A DNA stretch of 41,660 bases from Nocardia araoensis NBRC 100135 (GCF_000308435.1 NZ_BAFR01000103.1:1-41660); one strand, 5' to 3'; positions 7,521-16,312 are shown, numbered from the stretch's first letter. Notes: generated by a model not told the origin, from the letters alone. Translations and numbers: made by a program.

Positions 7521-7852
7521 AGATTCAGACTCGTCGAGCCTAGATCGGCAGCGGATGCACCATCCTGCTGCTGGTAACCAACTGCCACCACGCCGAGCGA
7601 ACTGGCCAGAGCGGCAAGGGAGTTCAACAATTGAGTCCCATCTTCACGGACGGCGAGCCACCCGCCGCCGAACGTGTCCGCCGCTGTTCCGGTCCAGCTG
7701 TCGGCCAGGCCATCCACCTGCCGCGCAGCGACATCGAGAGCCGATCGCAGCGCTTGAACCAGGTTCACCATGTGCTGGCCGAGTTCAACGACTTCGTCAG
7801 GTACGACGGAGAGCTCGTGACTTGGATTCGGCATCCCCCCAGAAGTATCCAC
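7517..7852 (-). CDS. WXG100-family (ESAT-6-like) type VII secretion substrate
   Basis: A 111-aa helical hairpin protein with the W-T-G turn at residues 53-55 ('LADSWTGTAADTFGGGW') between two ~40-residue helices. WXG100 proteins are exported as dimers by the ESX/type VII machinery, which is not encoded in this window. The GTG at 7852 gives 111 aa; an ATG six codons later (7834) gives a 105-aa protein starting 'PNPSHELSVVPDEV', which fits the family equally well. Its stop overlaps the next WXG100 start by 4 bp, the standard pairing for a heterodimer. Together with its chimeric partner it looks like the secretion end of a former LXG/WXG toxin locus whose effector is missing. Confidence 0.82.
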   Translation of the reverse strand: MDTSGGMPNPSHELSVVPDEVVELGQHMVNLVQALRSALDVAARQVDGLADSWTGTAADTFGGGWLAVREDGTQLLNSLAALASSLGVVAVGYQQQDGASAADLGSTSLNL

Positions 7853-8103
7853 GACGCAATGTTACGCGCACCGTACCGTAGCCACCTGATGGCCGGATCA
7901 TCCCGGCCTCGAGTCGATCCGCTTCCAGAGTTCTGCTTGCGCAACCGTTCGGGGTGGCTCGGCGGCGAGTTCGTGCCAGGCCACGCAACGTTCACGAAGA
8001 CTGTTCAAAGCGGTGAGAGGGTGCACCAGCACTTCTCATCGCATCGGGGGCGCCGCAACTGCGCCGCGACCCGTGATCGGCCGCCCGGCGGTATCGTGGT
8101 GGT

Positions 8104-8631
8104 GTGTCGGATCGGGGGATCGAATTCAAGCCGGATGCTGACGATCCTAAGCGGGTGAAGCTGAATACAGGCCTACCGCAAGGTGTTTCGCGAGCCGAGA
8201 TCACCTACCGCGCCGAGGGCGGCTTCCGCGGTACCCGGTTGGTGCGCTGTTCCGAGGCGGAGTTCGCGCATCTTCGCACCGCCGTCGACGGGGTGTACGA
8301 AGGGCCGTGGAGCGAAGCCCGGCAGCTGTCGGTGTCGGAGGCCCGGCACTACGTCGATCAGGCGAAACGGCGGATTCAGCAGCAAGAAGACGAGATACGC
8401 CGTAGGCAGGAGTCTGTGGATCTGACGTGCCCATGGTGCGAGCGGCAACGCAGTTACCTAGGCGTTCTCGGGTTCATCACCGGTCATACCGGCTTCATGA
8501 CCGATCACCCCAGCGAGCTGGGCCAGCAGGTCGTCCAGCAGCACGCCTACCGGTGCGATCGGTGCGGGTCCATGCAACTGTTCGCCGATGGTTTCCTTCC
8601 CCACCCGCTGCCGGGCAGGCAGCCGTCGTAG
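8104..8631 (+). CDS. Hypothetical protein with coiled coil and zinc ribbon
   Basis: A 175-aa protein, GTG start at 8104. Residues ~1-70 form a compact domain of no recognised family. Residues ~72-106 are a charged helix likely to form a coiled coil ('QAKRRIQQQEDEIRRRQES'). The C-terminal third is a four-cysteine zinc ribbon: C109-P-W-C112 and C151-D-R-C154, with 38 residues between the pairs. Such ribbons usually bind zinc and serve structure, nucleic-acid or protein binding. The upstream 250 bp separate it from the divergent WXG100 pair, and it is probably monocistronic. I do not recognise a named family. GC is somewhat lower than in the flanking conserved genes, so it may belong to the same accessory segment. 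Confidence 0.7.
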   Translation: MSDRGIEFKPDADDPKRVKLNTGLPQGVSRAEITYRAEGGFRGTRLVRCSEAEFAHLRTAVDGVYEGPWSEARQLSVSEARHYVDQAKRRIQQQEDEIRRRQESVDLTCPWCERQRSYLGVLGFITGHTGFMTDHPSELGQQVVQQHAYRCDRCGSMQLFADGFLPHPLPGRQPS

Positions 8632-8757
8632 ACGTGGCCTCGGCGTAACGCCCCTGGGGTGATAACGGATAAGACGTGCAGCCGGGCCGGTGTTCTCGAA
8701 CTTCGGTCGCGAGGGCCGGGCATGTCGATCACTGTGCAGACTCAGAGGGGAAAGTTC

Positions 8758-9180
8758 ATGCGCTCAGTCACCAAATTGGCCACGACCGCCGCTGCCGCCG
8801 TGGTGGCCTGTGCTCCGGCATTCGTCTTCGCCGGTACCGCCTCGGCCGAGGCGGTGAACCTGCCGGTCCTCTACACCACGGCGACGGAAGCGGGCCTGTG
8901 CTACGGCACGATTCGCGGGAACGTGGATCAGGACTCCTCGCAGGGACTTCACCTCACCAGCGCCTTCGAGGGCATCGGCACCTGCGCGACCACCGCCTAC
9001 GTCTCCTGGCACAACATCGACACCGGCGCGCGGGGAAACACCACGATCAAACTGGTCGGCTCGTGGTACAACTCCGCCACCATCCCGTCCGGTCCCGGTC
9101 ACGTCGAATTGTCCGTCACCACAAAGGAAATCTTCCACTCGCCCGATTCGGTCCAGGTGCAGTACGTCATCCCCGGCTGA
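8758..9180 (+). CDS. Small secreted protein with Sec signal peptide
   Basis: A 140-aa exported protein. The start at 8758 is chosen over in-frame upstream codons because a clear GAGGGG lies seven bases before it and because it begins the signal peptide: 'MRSVTKLATTAAAAVVACAP' plus a hydrophobic run ending in an A-S-A signal-peptidase site near residue 28. The mature ~112 residues contain two cysteines ('LCYGTI' and 'IGTCATT') that may form a disulphide, and are rich in T, S and G with alternating hydrophobics, suggesting a small beta-sandwich. No transmembrane anchor or lipobox is present. Mycolata encode many such small secreted proteins of unknown function. No operon partner is evident. Confidence 0.78.
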   Translation: MRSVTKLATTAAAAVVACAPAFVFAGTASAEAVNLPVLYTTATEAGLCYGTIRGNVDQDSSQGLHLTSAFEGIGTCATTAYVSWHNIDTGARGNTTIKLVGSWYNSATIPSGPGHVELSVTTKEIFHSPDSVQVQYVIPG

Positions 9181-9515
9181 GCGGCAGCTACCGCGCCGCA
9201 GCCGCGGCGGAACTTCGCATGCCCACCGTTGGCGACGCGGCACCGAACCCGCGGTTCGTCTGCTGCGCCGGAAGCCGCCGATAGCGAGGCGGGCGTTCGG
9301 ACCGGTGCGTCGACCACGCCTTTCCATAAGGTCGGCGCTTCGGCGGGACGCCACGTCATCACCGGCTTCGCTTGCGTGAACGGCCGGACCCTCGGTGTGG
9401 TCGCGAATCCTGGTGGCACGCCGCTCGGCGGCGCCGGGATCGCGCTGTGCCCGACTCCGGTCCGTCACGGGGCGGCGCGTTGTCGACCTCGGGTTCGCCA
9501 GGTAACTTCGAGCAA
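9181..9515. other. Intergenic region, no supported gene
   Basis: About 335 bp without a convincing gene. Open frames exist on both strands, as expected at this GC content, but none has a ribosome site plus a recognisable product. No strong hairpin terminator or operator palindrome was found. Confidence 0.4.
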
Positions 9516-10361
9516 ATGGATGCTGGCGTAGCCTACTTCCCGACCCATGACGGGCTCGGGCCCGCGGAGCTCGCTCGAACCGTCGAGGAGCGCGGCCATC
9601 GATGGCTGATGTGGGCCGAGCACACGCACATCCCGGCGGCGCGGGAGACGCCCTGGCGCGGCGAGGAGGGCGCGCCGCCGCTGCCGCGAAAATACGCGCA
9701 CATCTACGACCCTTTCGTGGCGAGCGCCTATGCATTGGGCGCCACGAAAGCGCTGCGGGTCGGGACCGGTATCGCGCTCGTGGCCCAGCGCGACCCGATC
9801 ATCACCGCCAAGGAGGTCGCGTCGCTCGATCATCTGTCCGGCGGGCGATTCGACTTCGGCATCGGCGCAGGCTGGAATCGGGAAGAGATGGCGAATCACG
9901 GCACCGATCCACGGACCCGGATGAAGCGCATGGGCGAGTACGTCCGTGCTATGAAGGCGATCTGGACGCAGCACGAGGCCTCGTTCGAGGGCGAATTCGT
10001 CTCCTTCGACCGGATCTGGAGCGACCCCAAGCCGATCCAGCGGCCGCACCCGCCGATCCTCGTCGGCGGTGGCGGACCGACGGTGCTGGATCGCGTGCTC
10101 GAGTACGGCGACGCGTGGATGCCCAATCACGGCCCCGGGATCATCGAGCGGATCACGGAGTTGCGCGAGCGGGCCGACCGCCCGATCGACGTCGTCGTGA
10201 TGGGCGCACCCGTCGACGATCTCGGGGCTCTGGAAGCCTATGCCGAAGCGGGAGTCGACCGCGTGCTCTTCTGGTTGCCGTCGGCACGCAGGAGCGTCGT
10301 CGAGCGCGAACTCGATCAGGTCGAGGCGGCGATGGCCGAGTTGCACGACCGCCCGGTGTGA
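9516..10361 (+). CDS. LLM-class F420-dependent oxidoreductase (Rv2161c-like)
   Basis: A 281-aa luciferase-like TIM-barrel protein of the F420-dependent group. Diagnostic pieces are 'WLMWAEHTHIP' near residue 30, 'LRVGTGIALVAQRDPI' near 80, 'SGGRFDFGIGAGWNREE' near 108-124 and 'RPHPPILVGGGG' near 178. This pattern fits the actinobacterial LLM family that includes Rv2161c. Such enzymes bind deazaflavin F420 and transfer hydride to or from an organic substrate, here unknown. The ATG at 9516 aligns with the first barrel strand ('AGVAYFPT'); longer in-frame starts upstream lack family similarity. The gene stands alone, with a DUF6882-like gene 90 bp downstream on the same strand. Confidence 0.88.
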   Translation: MDAGVAYFPTHDGLGPAELARTVEERGHRWLMWAEHTHIPAARETPWRGEEGAPPLPRKYAHIYDPFVASAYALGATKALRVGTGIALVAQRDPIITAKEVASLDHLSGGRFDFGIGAGWNREEMANHGTDPRTRMKRMGEYVRAMKAIWTQHEASFEGEFVSFDRIWSDPKPIQRPHPPILVGGGGPTVLDRVLEYGDAWMPNHGPGIIERITELRERADRPIDVVVMGAPVDDLGALEAYAEAGVDRVLFWLPSARRSVVERELDQVEAAMAELHDRPV

Positions 10362-10452
10362 ACTCGGAGGTCCGCAGCCGCTCGGGGCTGAGCACGGCAC
10401 GACAGCCGGTCCGGAAGCGGAGCGGTGGCCGCGCGTTGACTACGCTGACGCG

Positions 10453-11199
10453 GTGTCCCAATCCGTGCCACTGACGAGACTTCTCGATGACGCGGGCTTG
10501 CTGTCGCTCGAACACCGACTGCACCTCGAGGAGGTGCTCGGCGCACACGTGTTGGAGGCCGACCTGGACGGACGTCGGCTCGAATTCCTCGGCGAGGAAC
10601 GCTCCTTCGTGTGCACGGACGTCCACCTGCTCGGAACGGCGGATGCCGACACGTGGCTGTGGGGATGGGTCAATCCCTGGGGCTACCCGTCGGCGCTGCT
10701 GCGCGCTGCGGAGACGGTGCGCGAGTTCGGATCCCGCTACCGTGTCGCCGAATTGTGTTCGGCCGAGCTACCCGTGGTCATCGGGGGTGCGGCGCCGGAG
10801 CCCTATCAGGTCGCCGCGTTGATGGCGGACGCCGCGAAGATCGTCTGTGGACGCTGGAACTCCTACTGCGGCGTCATCGATGGCGCCTGCGTCGCGTTCC
10901 TCATCGACCATCCCGCCTTCGAGTTGCCCGCGCCCACCCCCTCCGGCCTCGCTCGCGTGCTTGCCCACGGATTCGGTGGGCTGCCACTGACGGATCACCG
11001 GCGTGCCGTGTACAGCTACCTGACCCGGCGTGGGCTGACCACGGAATTCCTCGACGACTATCGGCTACTGGAATTCGGCGGCCACGGTCTCGCGGGTGAA
11101 GTCGAATTCGACGCTGCGGGCCGGATCGCGCATCTGGATATCGGGATCGTCATGGACGAGGTCGACGCGCCCTTCGAATCGGAGACCCAGTCCGCCTGA
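10453..11199 (+). CDS. DUF6882-like protein
   Basis: A 248-aa cytosolic protein. The GTG at 10453 is chosen because the family-like sequence begins 'QSVPLTRLLDDAGLLSLEHR' shortly after. The section 'TADADTWLWGWVNPWGYP' near residue 75 and the following 'LLRAAETVREFGSRY' are what I associate with DUF6882 proteins of actinobacteria. Residues ~125-150 ('MADAAKIVCGRWNSYCGVI') fit the same group. The C-terminal ~60 residues ('TTEFLDDYRLLEFGGHGLAG') look like a beta-rich add-on ending in an acidic tail. There is no signal peptide or membrane segment, and function is unknown. It follows the F420 enzyme in the same direction with a 91-bp gap, and converges on the lipase gene with a 30-bp gap. Confidence 0.7.
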   Translation: MSQSVPLTRLLDDAGLLSLEHRLHLEEVLGAHVLEADLDGRRLEFLGEERSFVCTDVHLLGTADADTWLWGWVNPWGYPSALLRAAETVREFGSRYRVAELCSAELPVVIGGAAPEPYQVAALMADAAKIVCGRWNSYCGVIDGACVAFLIDHPAFELPAPTPSGLARVLAHGFGGLPLTDHRRAVYSYLTRRGLTTEFLDDYRLLEFGGHGLAGEVEFDAAGRIAHLDIGIVMDEVDAPFESETQSA

Positions 11200-11229
11200 C
11201 CGCCGTGCCGAGGCTGACGCGACGGCCGG

Positions 11230-12426
11230 TCAGCTCGGCGGGAACTGCTGCTCGAACCAGCCGATGATCTCCGGGATGGCCACCCGGGCGGTTCCGGCGT
11301 GGTCCAGGCCGGCCAAATCGCGCAGCGTGGCGTTGCCGCTGCCGAGGGCTTGCAGGCAGTGCTCGGCATTCGGATATGGGACGGCGCGGTCGCTCTGGGA
11401 AGCGTAGAGCCGGACGGGCACTCGCGGCGTCCAGTGGCACGTGCCGTCGCTCTCGGCGATCGCCGCCGCGGTGGCGCCGGTCGGCTCGGCGGCCGACTGG
11501 AGGAACCGCGGGTTCAGTAGTTGCCCAGGGGTCGGCGCCAGCGAGGTGACGATGGTGATCTCGCTGTGGAAGCCGTCGAAGAGTTCTTCGACTTTGTCGG
11601 CGTAGGGCTGCTGGAAGGCCTCGGTCGGGTCGTCGTACAGATGGTGGATCCGGTTCATGGAAGTGATCCAGTAGGAGAAGAAGAGCACCGCCGCGCCCGG
11701 TAGCACCTGTCCGTCCAGTGCGGCGGGCGCCTGGACGTGCTGTAGGTCGTAGGGGCCGCTGATCGGGGCCAAGGCGGCGGCTCCGAAGCCCGGGATCGCT
11801 CCGGCGGCCAGCGCCTTGCCCAGCGCCATCGCGGCGTGACCGCCCTGGGAGAAGCCGGTCACCAGCACGTCCGGGTCGAGCTCCCGGCGCTGCTGGGCGG
11901 CGAGGGAATCGGCCGCGCGCAACAGATCGGCCGAAGCGCTTACCTCCGAGGGCGCATGGGTGTAGGGATGCGTTCCCGGACCGTTCCCGAGGCCCAGGTA
12001 GTCCGGCGCGGTCGCCGCGTAGCCCGCCGCGGCGAAGGCCACCGTACGTAGCCGATCGGGGAGGTTGCGGGTGTCGACCGAAGGCGCATCGCTTTTCAGC
12101 GTCATCGTCCCGTGCTCGTAGCTGACCACCCGCAGTCGCCGGGAATCCGTGCGCGGCAGCGCCACCAGCCCGCTGGCGGTGGTCGGCTCGCCGTGCGGGG
12201 TGATCGTCCGGTACTCGAGGCGGAAGGCGTCGACGCCGTTGCGGACCGGAGTGGAGACTCCGCCGTTCGTCAGCAGCGCCGCGGTCTGCTCGGGCGGCAG
12301 ACTCAGCAGGGGCGTGGTGGAGACGATCGCACCGCGGGCCGGTGGCGGTTCGTGCTCGGTGCCCCCGCACCCGGCGGCTCCCAACAGCACGACCACCGCG
12401 ATCAGGCAGCGCCACAGGCGGTACAT
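11230..12426 (-). CDS. Lipoprotein lipase/esterase, alpha/beta hydrolase (secretory lipase family)
   Basis: A 398-aa exported hydrolase. The N-terminus is a lipoprotein signal with lipobox 'LLGAAGC' (Cys20), so the enzyme is likely anchored to the outer face of the membrane. The nucleophile elbow is 'GFSQGG' with Ser193. The acid is probably Asp in 'YASQSDRAVPYP' and the histidine in 'LAGLDHAGTARVA', in the order expected for the LipA/secretory lipase (PF03583-like) group. Residues 'YEHGTM' (~104) and 'APDYLGLG' (~140) are typical oxyanion and cap segments. The likely substrates are acylglycerols or other esters. An AAAGGA ribosome site lies eight bases before the ATG. A perfect 12-bp palindrome, CGATGATCATCG at 12441-12452, lies just upstream. 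Confidence 0.9.
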   Translation of the reverse strand: MYRLWRCLIAVVVLLGAAGCGGTEHEPPPARGAIVSTTPLLSLPPEQTAALLTNGGVSTPVRNGVDAFRLEYRTITPHGEPTTASGLVALPRTDSRRLRVVSYEHGTMTLKSDAPSVDTRNLPDRLRTVAFAAAGYAATAPDYLGLGNGPGTHPYTHAPSEVSASADLLRAADSLAAQQRRELDPDVLVTGFSQGGHAAMALGKALAAGAIPGFGAAALAPISGPYDLQHVQAPAALDGQVLPGAAVLFFSYWITSMNRIHHLYDDPTEAFQQPYADKVEELFDGFHSEITIVTSLAPTPGQLLNPRFLQSAAEPTGATAAAIAESDGTCHWTPRVPVRLYASQSDRAVPYPNAEHCLQALGSGNATLRDLAGLDHAGTARVAIPEIIGWFEQQFPPS

Positions 12427-12829
12427 CCGTCGATCCTTTCGATGATCATCGGCTCCGCTCCATCATCGCGCGTGCGCGGACGGATCATCGGAGATGCGGG
12501 AGGTCCACCGGGTTGCGGGGATTCGGAAGGCCACCCTCCCGAAAGGATCGGAGCCGCTTCTGCCCGCATCCCGGCGTCGCTGCCTGGCTGTAACCGATCC
12601 GTCCATGAGCAGTTCGCCTGGTCGATAAGTAAATGACTATTTCAGTACTTCAGAGCTATCTGCCAGTTAGGAGGGGCGATATGTTATGAATGATTATCGT
12701 CATCCGTGGTAGTCGGGTGTGATTGCTACCCCGGAGCGACGCAGGCTGTCGACGCTATCCGGCCGACGCCGTCCGGGCGGCGTCGACACCCCAAGGGCGG
12801 CTGATCGAGGCACTACCCGAGGAGTGGGC
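12427..12829. other. Divergent intergenic region with palindrome, AT-rich patch and orphan ribosome site
   Basis: About 400 bp between the lipase and the helical orphan gene. It holds the palindrome CGATGATCATCG (12441-12452) 15 bp upstream of the lipase start. A conspicuously AT-rich tract lies at ~12620-12700. A strong AGGAGGGG at 12669-12676 is followed only by very short reading frames (the best is 8 codons at 12686-12712). The AT-rich tract probably contains the rightward promoter. Confidence 0.4.
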
Positions 12830-13414
12830 ATGAGCACGCCGATGGCGAGCGCGACTACCGAGATCTACTTCCGCGCGGCGGCCGCGACGCTGGTCGAGGC
12901 CGCGACGGTCCTGGCGGACTTCGGATGCTCGCCGGTGGACGCTTCCGGGATCCTCGAGCGCTTGCGCCGAGTCGAGCACGCGCTCGGTGTGGTCATCGGG
13001 AACTTGACCACTGCCATGGAATCCGGTCCGGTGGCCGCCGACCACGCGCAATTGTCCGAACTGGGGCGCGCGCTCGGCCGGGTCGTCGAGCGGACGCGGG
13101 CGGCGGCCGCGCTCGCGGACGCCTATCTCATCACGGCAGTGCCGGACGAAGTGCTCGAAGTCGTGGTGACGATAGGTCGCTGCGCGCATCTCACCGCAGC
13201 GGCGCTGGGCGCCTGCGAGCAACCGCTGCTCGGGTCGTATCGCGCCGAGTTGCTGCGCCTCGCGGTGCACGCCGAGCGGACGTTCACGCGGTGGTCGCTG
13301 GCGCGGCCGAGGGCCGGTGCGAACCCGACGGCCGAACTCGGCAAGGCGCTGGTCTCGGTCGTGCACGCGTTCTTGGCGGTCGGCTACGCCGCCGCGATCG
13401 TCATCCGGGCGTGA
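12830..13414 (+). CDS. Helical hypothetical protein
   Basis: A 194-aa, alanine-rich, almost wholly helical protein of no family I recognise. The ATG at 12830 is supported by GAGGAG five bases upstream; a longer in-frame start at 12719 has no ribosome site and an atypical Arg/Pro-rich extension. Helical stretches such as 'AAAATLVEAATVLADFG' and 'VVTIGRCAHLTAAALGAC' are amphipathic rather than clearly membrane-spanning. The last ~20 residues ('VVHAFLAVGYAAAIVIRA') are hydrophobic enough to be one tail anchor. The gene precedes the GMC oxidoreductase by 137 bp on the same strand and may be transcribed separately. It could be a small regulatory or membrane-associated protein; no function is claimed. 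Confidence 0.65.
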   Translation: MSTPMASATTEIYFRAAAATLVEAATVLADFGCSPVDASGILERLRRVEHALGVVIGNLTTAMESGPVAADHAQLSELGRALGRVVERTRAAAALADAYLITAVPDEVLEVVVTIGRCAHLTAAALGACEQPLLGSYRAELLRLAVHAERTFTRWSLARPRAGANPTAELGKALVSVVHAFLAVGYAAAIVIRA

Positions 13415-13551
13415 GCCTAGGGAAGTTATCCGCTATGTGGCCGAGCATTCTTCGGAACGATCCGTGATCACCAGGGCAAATGTGTCTTTAGTTAGTGGTT
13501 GTTCATGTCGTGTGATAGAACTCACTGGCGAAACGAAGGGGACTGTTCGAC

Positions 13552-15507
13552 ATGGAACCAACAGCCAAGCAACGCGCGGCCATGAACGTCATCTGCGACA
13601 CGTTCAACCCCGGCGACGGGTTGACGCTCCCATCGGCGAGCGCGCTCGGAGCCGTTCACACCGTTTTCCAGCTGCTGGGCCGCAATCCGCGCGAGGCGGA
13701 GAAGAAGCAGCTGGCCACGCTGCTGAACCTGTGGGATTCCCGGCTGGCCGGCCTGCTCACCGGCAGCGGTCTCCGGCGCTTCTCCCGGTTGTCGCAGCAG
13801 GAGCGCGAACGGGCGTTGCTGCGGCTCGCCGATTCCCGCATCGAGTCCGTGCGGGTGATCTTCCAGGCGCTCAAACAGGCGTCGATGCTGTCCTACAACA
13901 TCACTCCCGGCCCGACGGGCGTCAATCCGCTGTGGAAGGAGATCGGTTATCCGGCCCCGGCCGGTCCGCTGGCCACCGCGCCCGCGCCCGCGTTGACACC
14001 GCTGCGCTGCACCGAGACTTCCGAATTCGACTGTGACGTCGTGATCGTCGGCTCCGGCGCCGGAGGCGGCGTGGCAGCCGCCGTGTTGGCCGAAGCGGGC
14101 CTCGACGTCGTGGTGCTGGAACGCGGAAACTACTACGACGACCGCGATTTCGGCACCGGCGAGCTCGGCGGTCTGCAGCACCTGTACGCGCCGGGACCGC
14201 CTGGCTCCGCCGAAGGCCAGATCACCCTCGTCGCGGGCACGTGCCTGGGCGGCGGGACGGTCGTCAACTGGAGCACGTCCTTGCCGACGCCGGAGGATGT
14301 CCGGGCGGAGTGGGCCGCGCTGGGCGCCGTGCAGTTCGCCGAGGCCGAATTCGGCGACGCGCTGGACGTGGTGCGGCGGCGGCTCGGCGTCACCGATCAG
14401 CGGTCGGTGCTGTCGGCCCGCGACGGCGTGCTCGAGCGCGGCGCCCGCGCGCTCGGCTGGGAGGTGGACACGTTGCCGCGCAACGTGACCGACGCCTGCG
14501 ACGCCGGTGTGGAGTGCGGCCGGTGCGGATACGGCTGCCGCCTGGGCGCCAAGCAGTCGGTGACCAAGACCTGGCTGGCCGATGCGGCCGATCGGGGCGC
14601 ACGGCTGGTCGTGGACGCCGACGCGCGGCGGATCACCGTGCGCAACGGTCGGGCGCAAGGGGTATCGGCGGTCACCTCCGACGGCGTGGCGATCGAAGTA
14701 CGCGCCCGTGCGGTGGTGGTGGCGGCCGGAGCGATCCAGACTCCGGCGCTGCTGCGGCGCTCCGGGTTGCGCAACCAGAACATCGGCCGCCATCTGCGCC
14801 TGCACCCGGCGGCCGCGGTGTTCGGGGTGTTCGAGGAAGAGATCCGCCCGTGGGAAGGCGGCTTGCAGACCCGGATCTGCCGCGAGCACAGCAACTTGGA
14901 CGGCAACGGCTACGGCGTGATCTACGAAACCGGCCCGATCCATCCCGGTCTCGCCACCGGGTTCATGAGCTGGCGCGGCGCCGAGAACCATCGGGCCACC
15001 ATGCTCGATTTCGCGCATTCCAACGCGATCGGCATCATCACGCGCGACCGCGATTCGGGCACGGTGTCGGTCGACCGCGCCGGTGAGCCGATCGTGCACT
15101 ACCGGTTGTCGGACTACGATGCCGCACACTTGCACACCGGGTTCGAGGGGGCGGCGAGCATCCTGGAAGCAGCCGGTGCGCGGCGCATCTTCTCCGGGCA
15201 CCAAGCGGGCGCCTCCTATGAGCCGGGCCGCCGCGGCTCACACGCCGATTTCGCCGCCGCATGCCGGTCGGCCGGGTACGGTCCGGGGCGATGCTCCCTG
15301 GGCGCACTGCACATCATGGGCTCGGCGCGGATGGGCGGCTCACCGGAGACCTCGGCCACCAACCCGGACGGCGCCACCTGGGAGGTGGCGAACATCGTCG
15401 TCGCCGACGCCTCCGGCTTCCCCACGGCCTCAGGTGTCAACCCGATGGTCTCGATCGAGGCGATCGCCTACATGAACGCGAGACGGCTTGCGGCGCAGTT
15501 GAGCTGA
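13552..15507 (+). CDS. GMC-family FAD oxidoreductase (long-chain alcohol oxidase-like)
   Basis: A 651-aa glucose-methanol-choline oxidoreductase. It has a ~150-residue helical N-terminal extension ('AMNVICDTFNPGDG', then several R/L-rich helices) before the FAD-binding Rossmann motif 'VIVGSGAGGGVAAAVLAEAG' at residues ~164-183. The extension plus 'LGGGTVVNWSTSLPTPEDVR' and the cysteine pattern 'CDAGVECGRCGYGCRLGAK' are characteristic of the group containing plant and yeast long-chain fatty alcohol oxidases. The C-terminal catalytic region contains 'LGALHIMGSARMGG' and 'ADASGFPTASGVNPM'. The likely reaction is FAD-dependent oxidation of a long-chain or sterol-like alcohol. The ATG at 13552 has a GGGG-rich ribosome site ~10 bases upstream. 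It converges on the conservon with 17 bp between stops. Confidence 0.9.
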   Translation: MEPTAKQRAAMNVICDTFNPGDGLTLPSASALGAVHTVFQLLGRNPREAEKKQLATLLNLWDSRLAGLLTGSGLRRFSRLSQQERERALLRLADSRIESVRVIFQALKQASMLSYNITPGPTGVNPLWKEIGYPAPAGPLATAPAPALTPLRCTETSEFDCDVVIVGSGAGGGVAAAVLAEAGLDVVVLERGNYYDDRDFGTGELGGLQHLYAPGPPGSAEGQITLVAGTCLGGGTVVNWSTSLPTPEDVRAEWAALGAVQFAEAEFGDALDVVRRRLGVTDQRSVLSARDGVLERGARALGWEVDTLPRNVTDACDAGVECGRCGYGCRLGAKQSVTKTWLADAADRGARLVVDADARRITVRNGRAQGVSAVTSDGVAIEVRARAVVVAAGAIQTPALLRRSGLRNQNIGRHLRLHPAAAVFGVFEEEIRPWEGGLQTRICREHSNLDGNGYGVIYETGPIHPGLATGFMSWRGAENHRATMLDFAHSNAIGIITRDRDSGTVSVDRAGEPIVHYRLSDYDAAHLHTGFEGAASILEAAGARRIFSGHQAGASYEPGRRGSHADFAAACRSAGYGPGRCSLGALHIMGSARMGGSPETSATNPDGATWEVANIVVADASGFPTASGVNPMVSIEAIAYMNARRLAAQLS

Positions 15508-15524
15508 ACACCGATCGGCGCGAG

Positions 15525-15899
15525 TCAGAGCGCGCGGATGCCGTCGAGCACCGCGCGCAGGAGGCCGAGGTCGGACTCCGACCCGGCGGTGGGCTCCGCC
15601 GACCGGTAGATCAGCCTGCCGTCGTCGAGCAGGTCGCCGATGAGGACCTTCGTCATCGTCAGCGGCAGGTTCAGTCGCGCGGAGACCTCCGCCACCGACT
15701 GCGGGGTGCGGCACAGCTGCACGATCGCGGCGTATTCCGGTTCGGTGCGCCGCAGCGCGGTGCCGGGCGCGCCGTCGACCACCAGGGTGACCAAGTTCAG
15801 TTCCCGGCGCACGGCACGACCCCGGCCGCGGGTGATGGCGAAGAGCCGGACCATCGGTCCGGCGTCTTCCTCGTACCAGGGATCGTGCTGATAACTCAT
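15525..15899 (-). CDS. Conservon component C, DUF742 protein
   Basis: A 124-aa DUF742 protein. Typical pieces are 'VRLFAITRGRGRAVRRELN' near the N-terminus, 'LCRTPQSVAEVSARLNLPL' (a winged-helix-like segment) and 'VLIGDLLDDGRLIYRS'. DUF742 proteins are the third component (CvnC) of actinobacterial conservons, where they act with a sensor kinase and a roadblock protein near the membrane to control a small GTPase. The ATG at 15899 overlaps the stop of the roadblock gene by 4 bp; a much longer in-frame start further upstream would run through that gene and is rejected. Unusually, no CvnD-type GTPase follows: the next gene is the convergent GMC oxidoreductase. Confidence 0.9.
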   Translation of the reverse strand: MSYQHDPWYEEDAGPMVRLFAITRGRGRAVRRELNLVTLVVDGAPGTALRRTEPEYAAIVQLCRTPQSVAEVSARLNLPLTMTKVLIGDLLDDGRLIYRSAEPTAGSESDLGLLRAVLDGIRAL

Positions 15900-16312
15900 G
15901 GCCGTGTCGAAGCGGGTGGATGTGGGCGCGTATCGACCGACAGGTGTGTCCCGACTCGCTGCACCGTCTGATTCATTTCGTAGGCCACCATACCCATATC
16001 GGCGGTCTCGGATGCCAGCAGTGCCAGGCAGGCGTTGGTTCCTGCCGTGGTGACGAACAGCACCGCGCGGTCGAGTTCCACCACGGTCTGGCAGACGCCG
16101 CCGGCGTCGAAATGGTGGCCCACGCTGCGGGACAGGCTGTGCAGTGCCGATGCCATCGCGGAGAATCGCTCGGCGTCGGCCTTGTCCAGCTGGGCCGAAT
16201 GGCCGATCAGCAGCCCGTCCGAGGACAGCAGTACCGCGGACTGCGCTCCGGCCAGCCCGGTGACCAGCTCGTCGAGCAGCCAACCGATGCCGGTTCCCTG
16301 GGAAGTAGTCAT
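15896..16312 (-). CDS. Conservon component B, roadblock/LC7 protein
   Basis: A 138-aa roadblock/LC7-domain protein (CvnB-like). Family pieces are 'GIGWLLDELVTGLAGAQSAV', 'LLSSDGLLIGHS' and 'AMASALHSLSRSVGHHF', followed by 'CLALLASETADMGMVAYEMN'. Roadblock proteins are small alpha/beta scaffolds that bind MglA/Ras-like GTPases. In conservons they link the sensor kinase to the CvnD GTPase. The gene starts 30 bp after the kinase stop and overlaps the DUF742 gene by 4 bp, so the three form one operon. The C-terminal ~15 residues ('VDTRPHPPASTRP') are an extended tail. No cognate GTPase gene is in the window, so its partner must be encoded elsewhere if the system is active. Confidence 0.92.
   Translation of the reverse strand: MTTSQGTGIGWLLDELVTGLAGAQSAVLLSSDGLLIGHSAQLDKADAERFSAMASALHSLSRSVGHHFDAGGVCQTVVELDRAVLFVTTAGTNACLALLASETADMGMVAYEMNQTVQRVGTHLSVDTRPHPPASTRP

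Noticed and set aside
9229..9531. Plus-strand frame of 100 codons between the secreted protein and the F420 enzyme
   Set aside because: No convincing start signal; it overlaps the start of the well-supported oxidoreductase and has no family resemblance.
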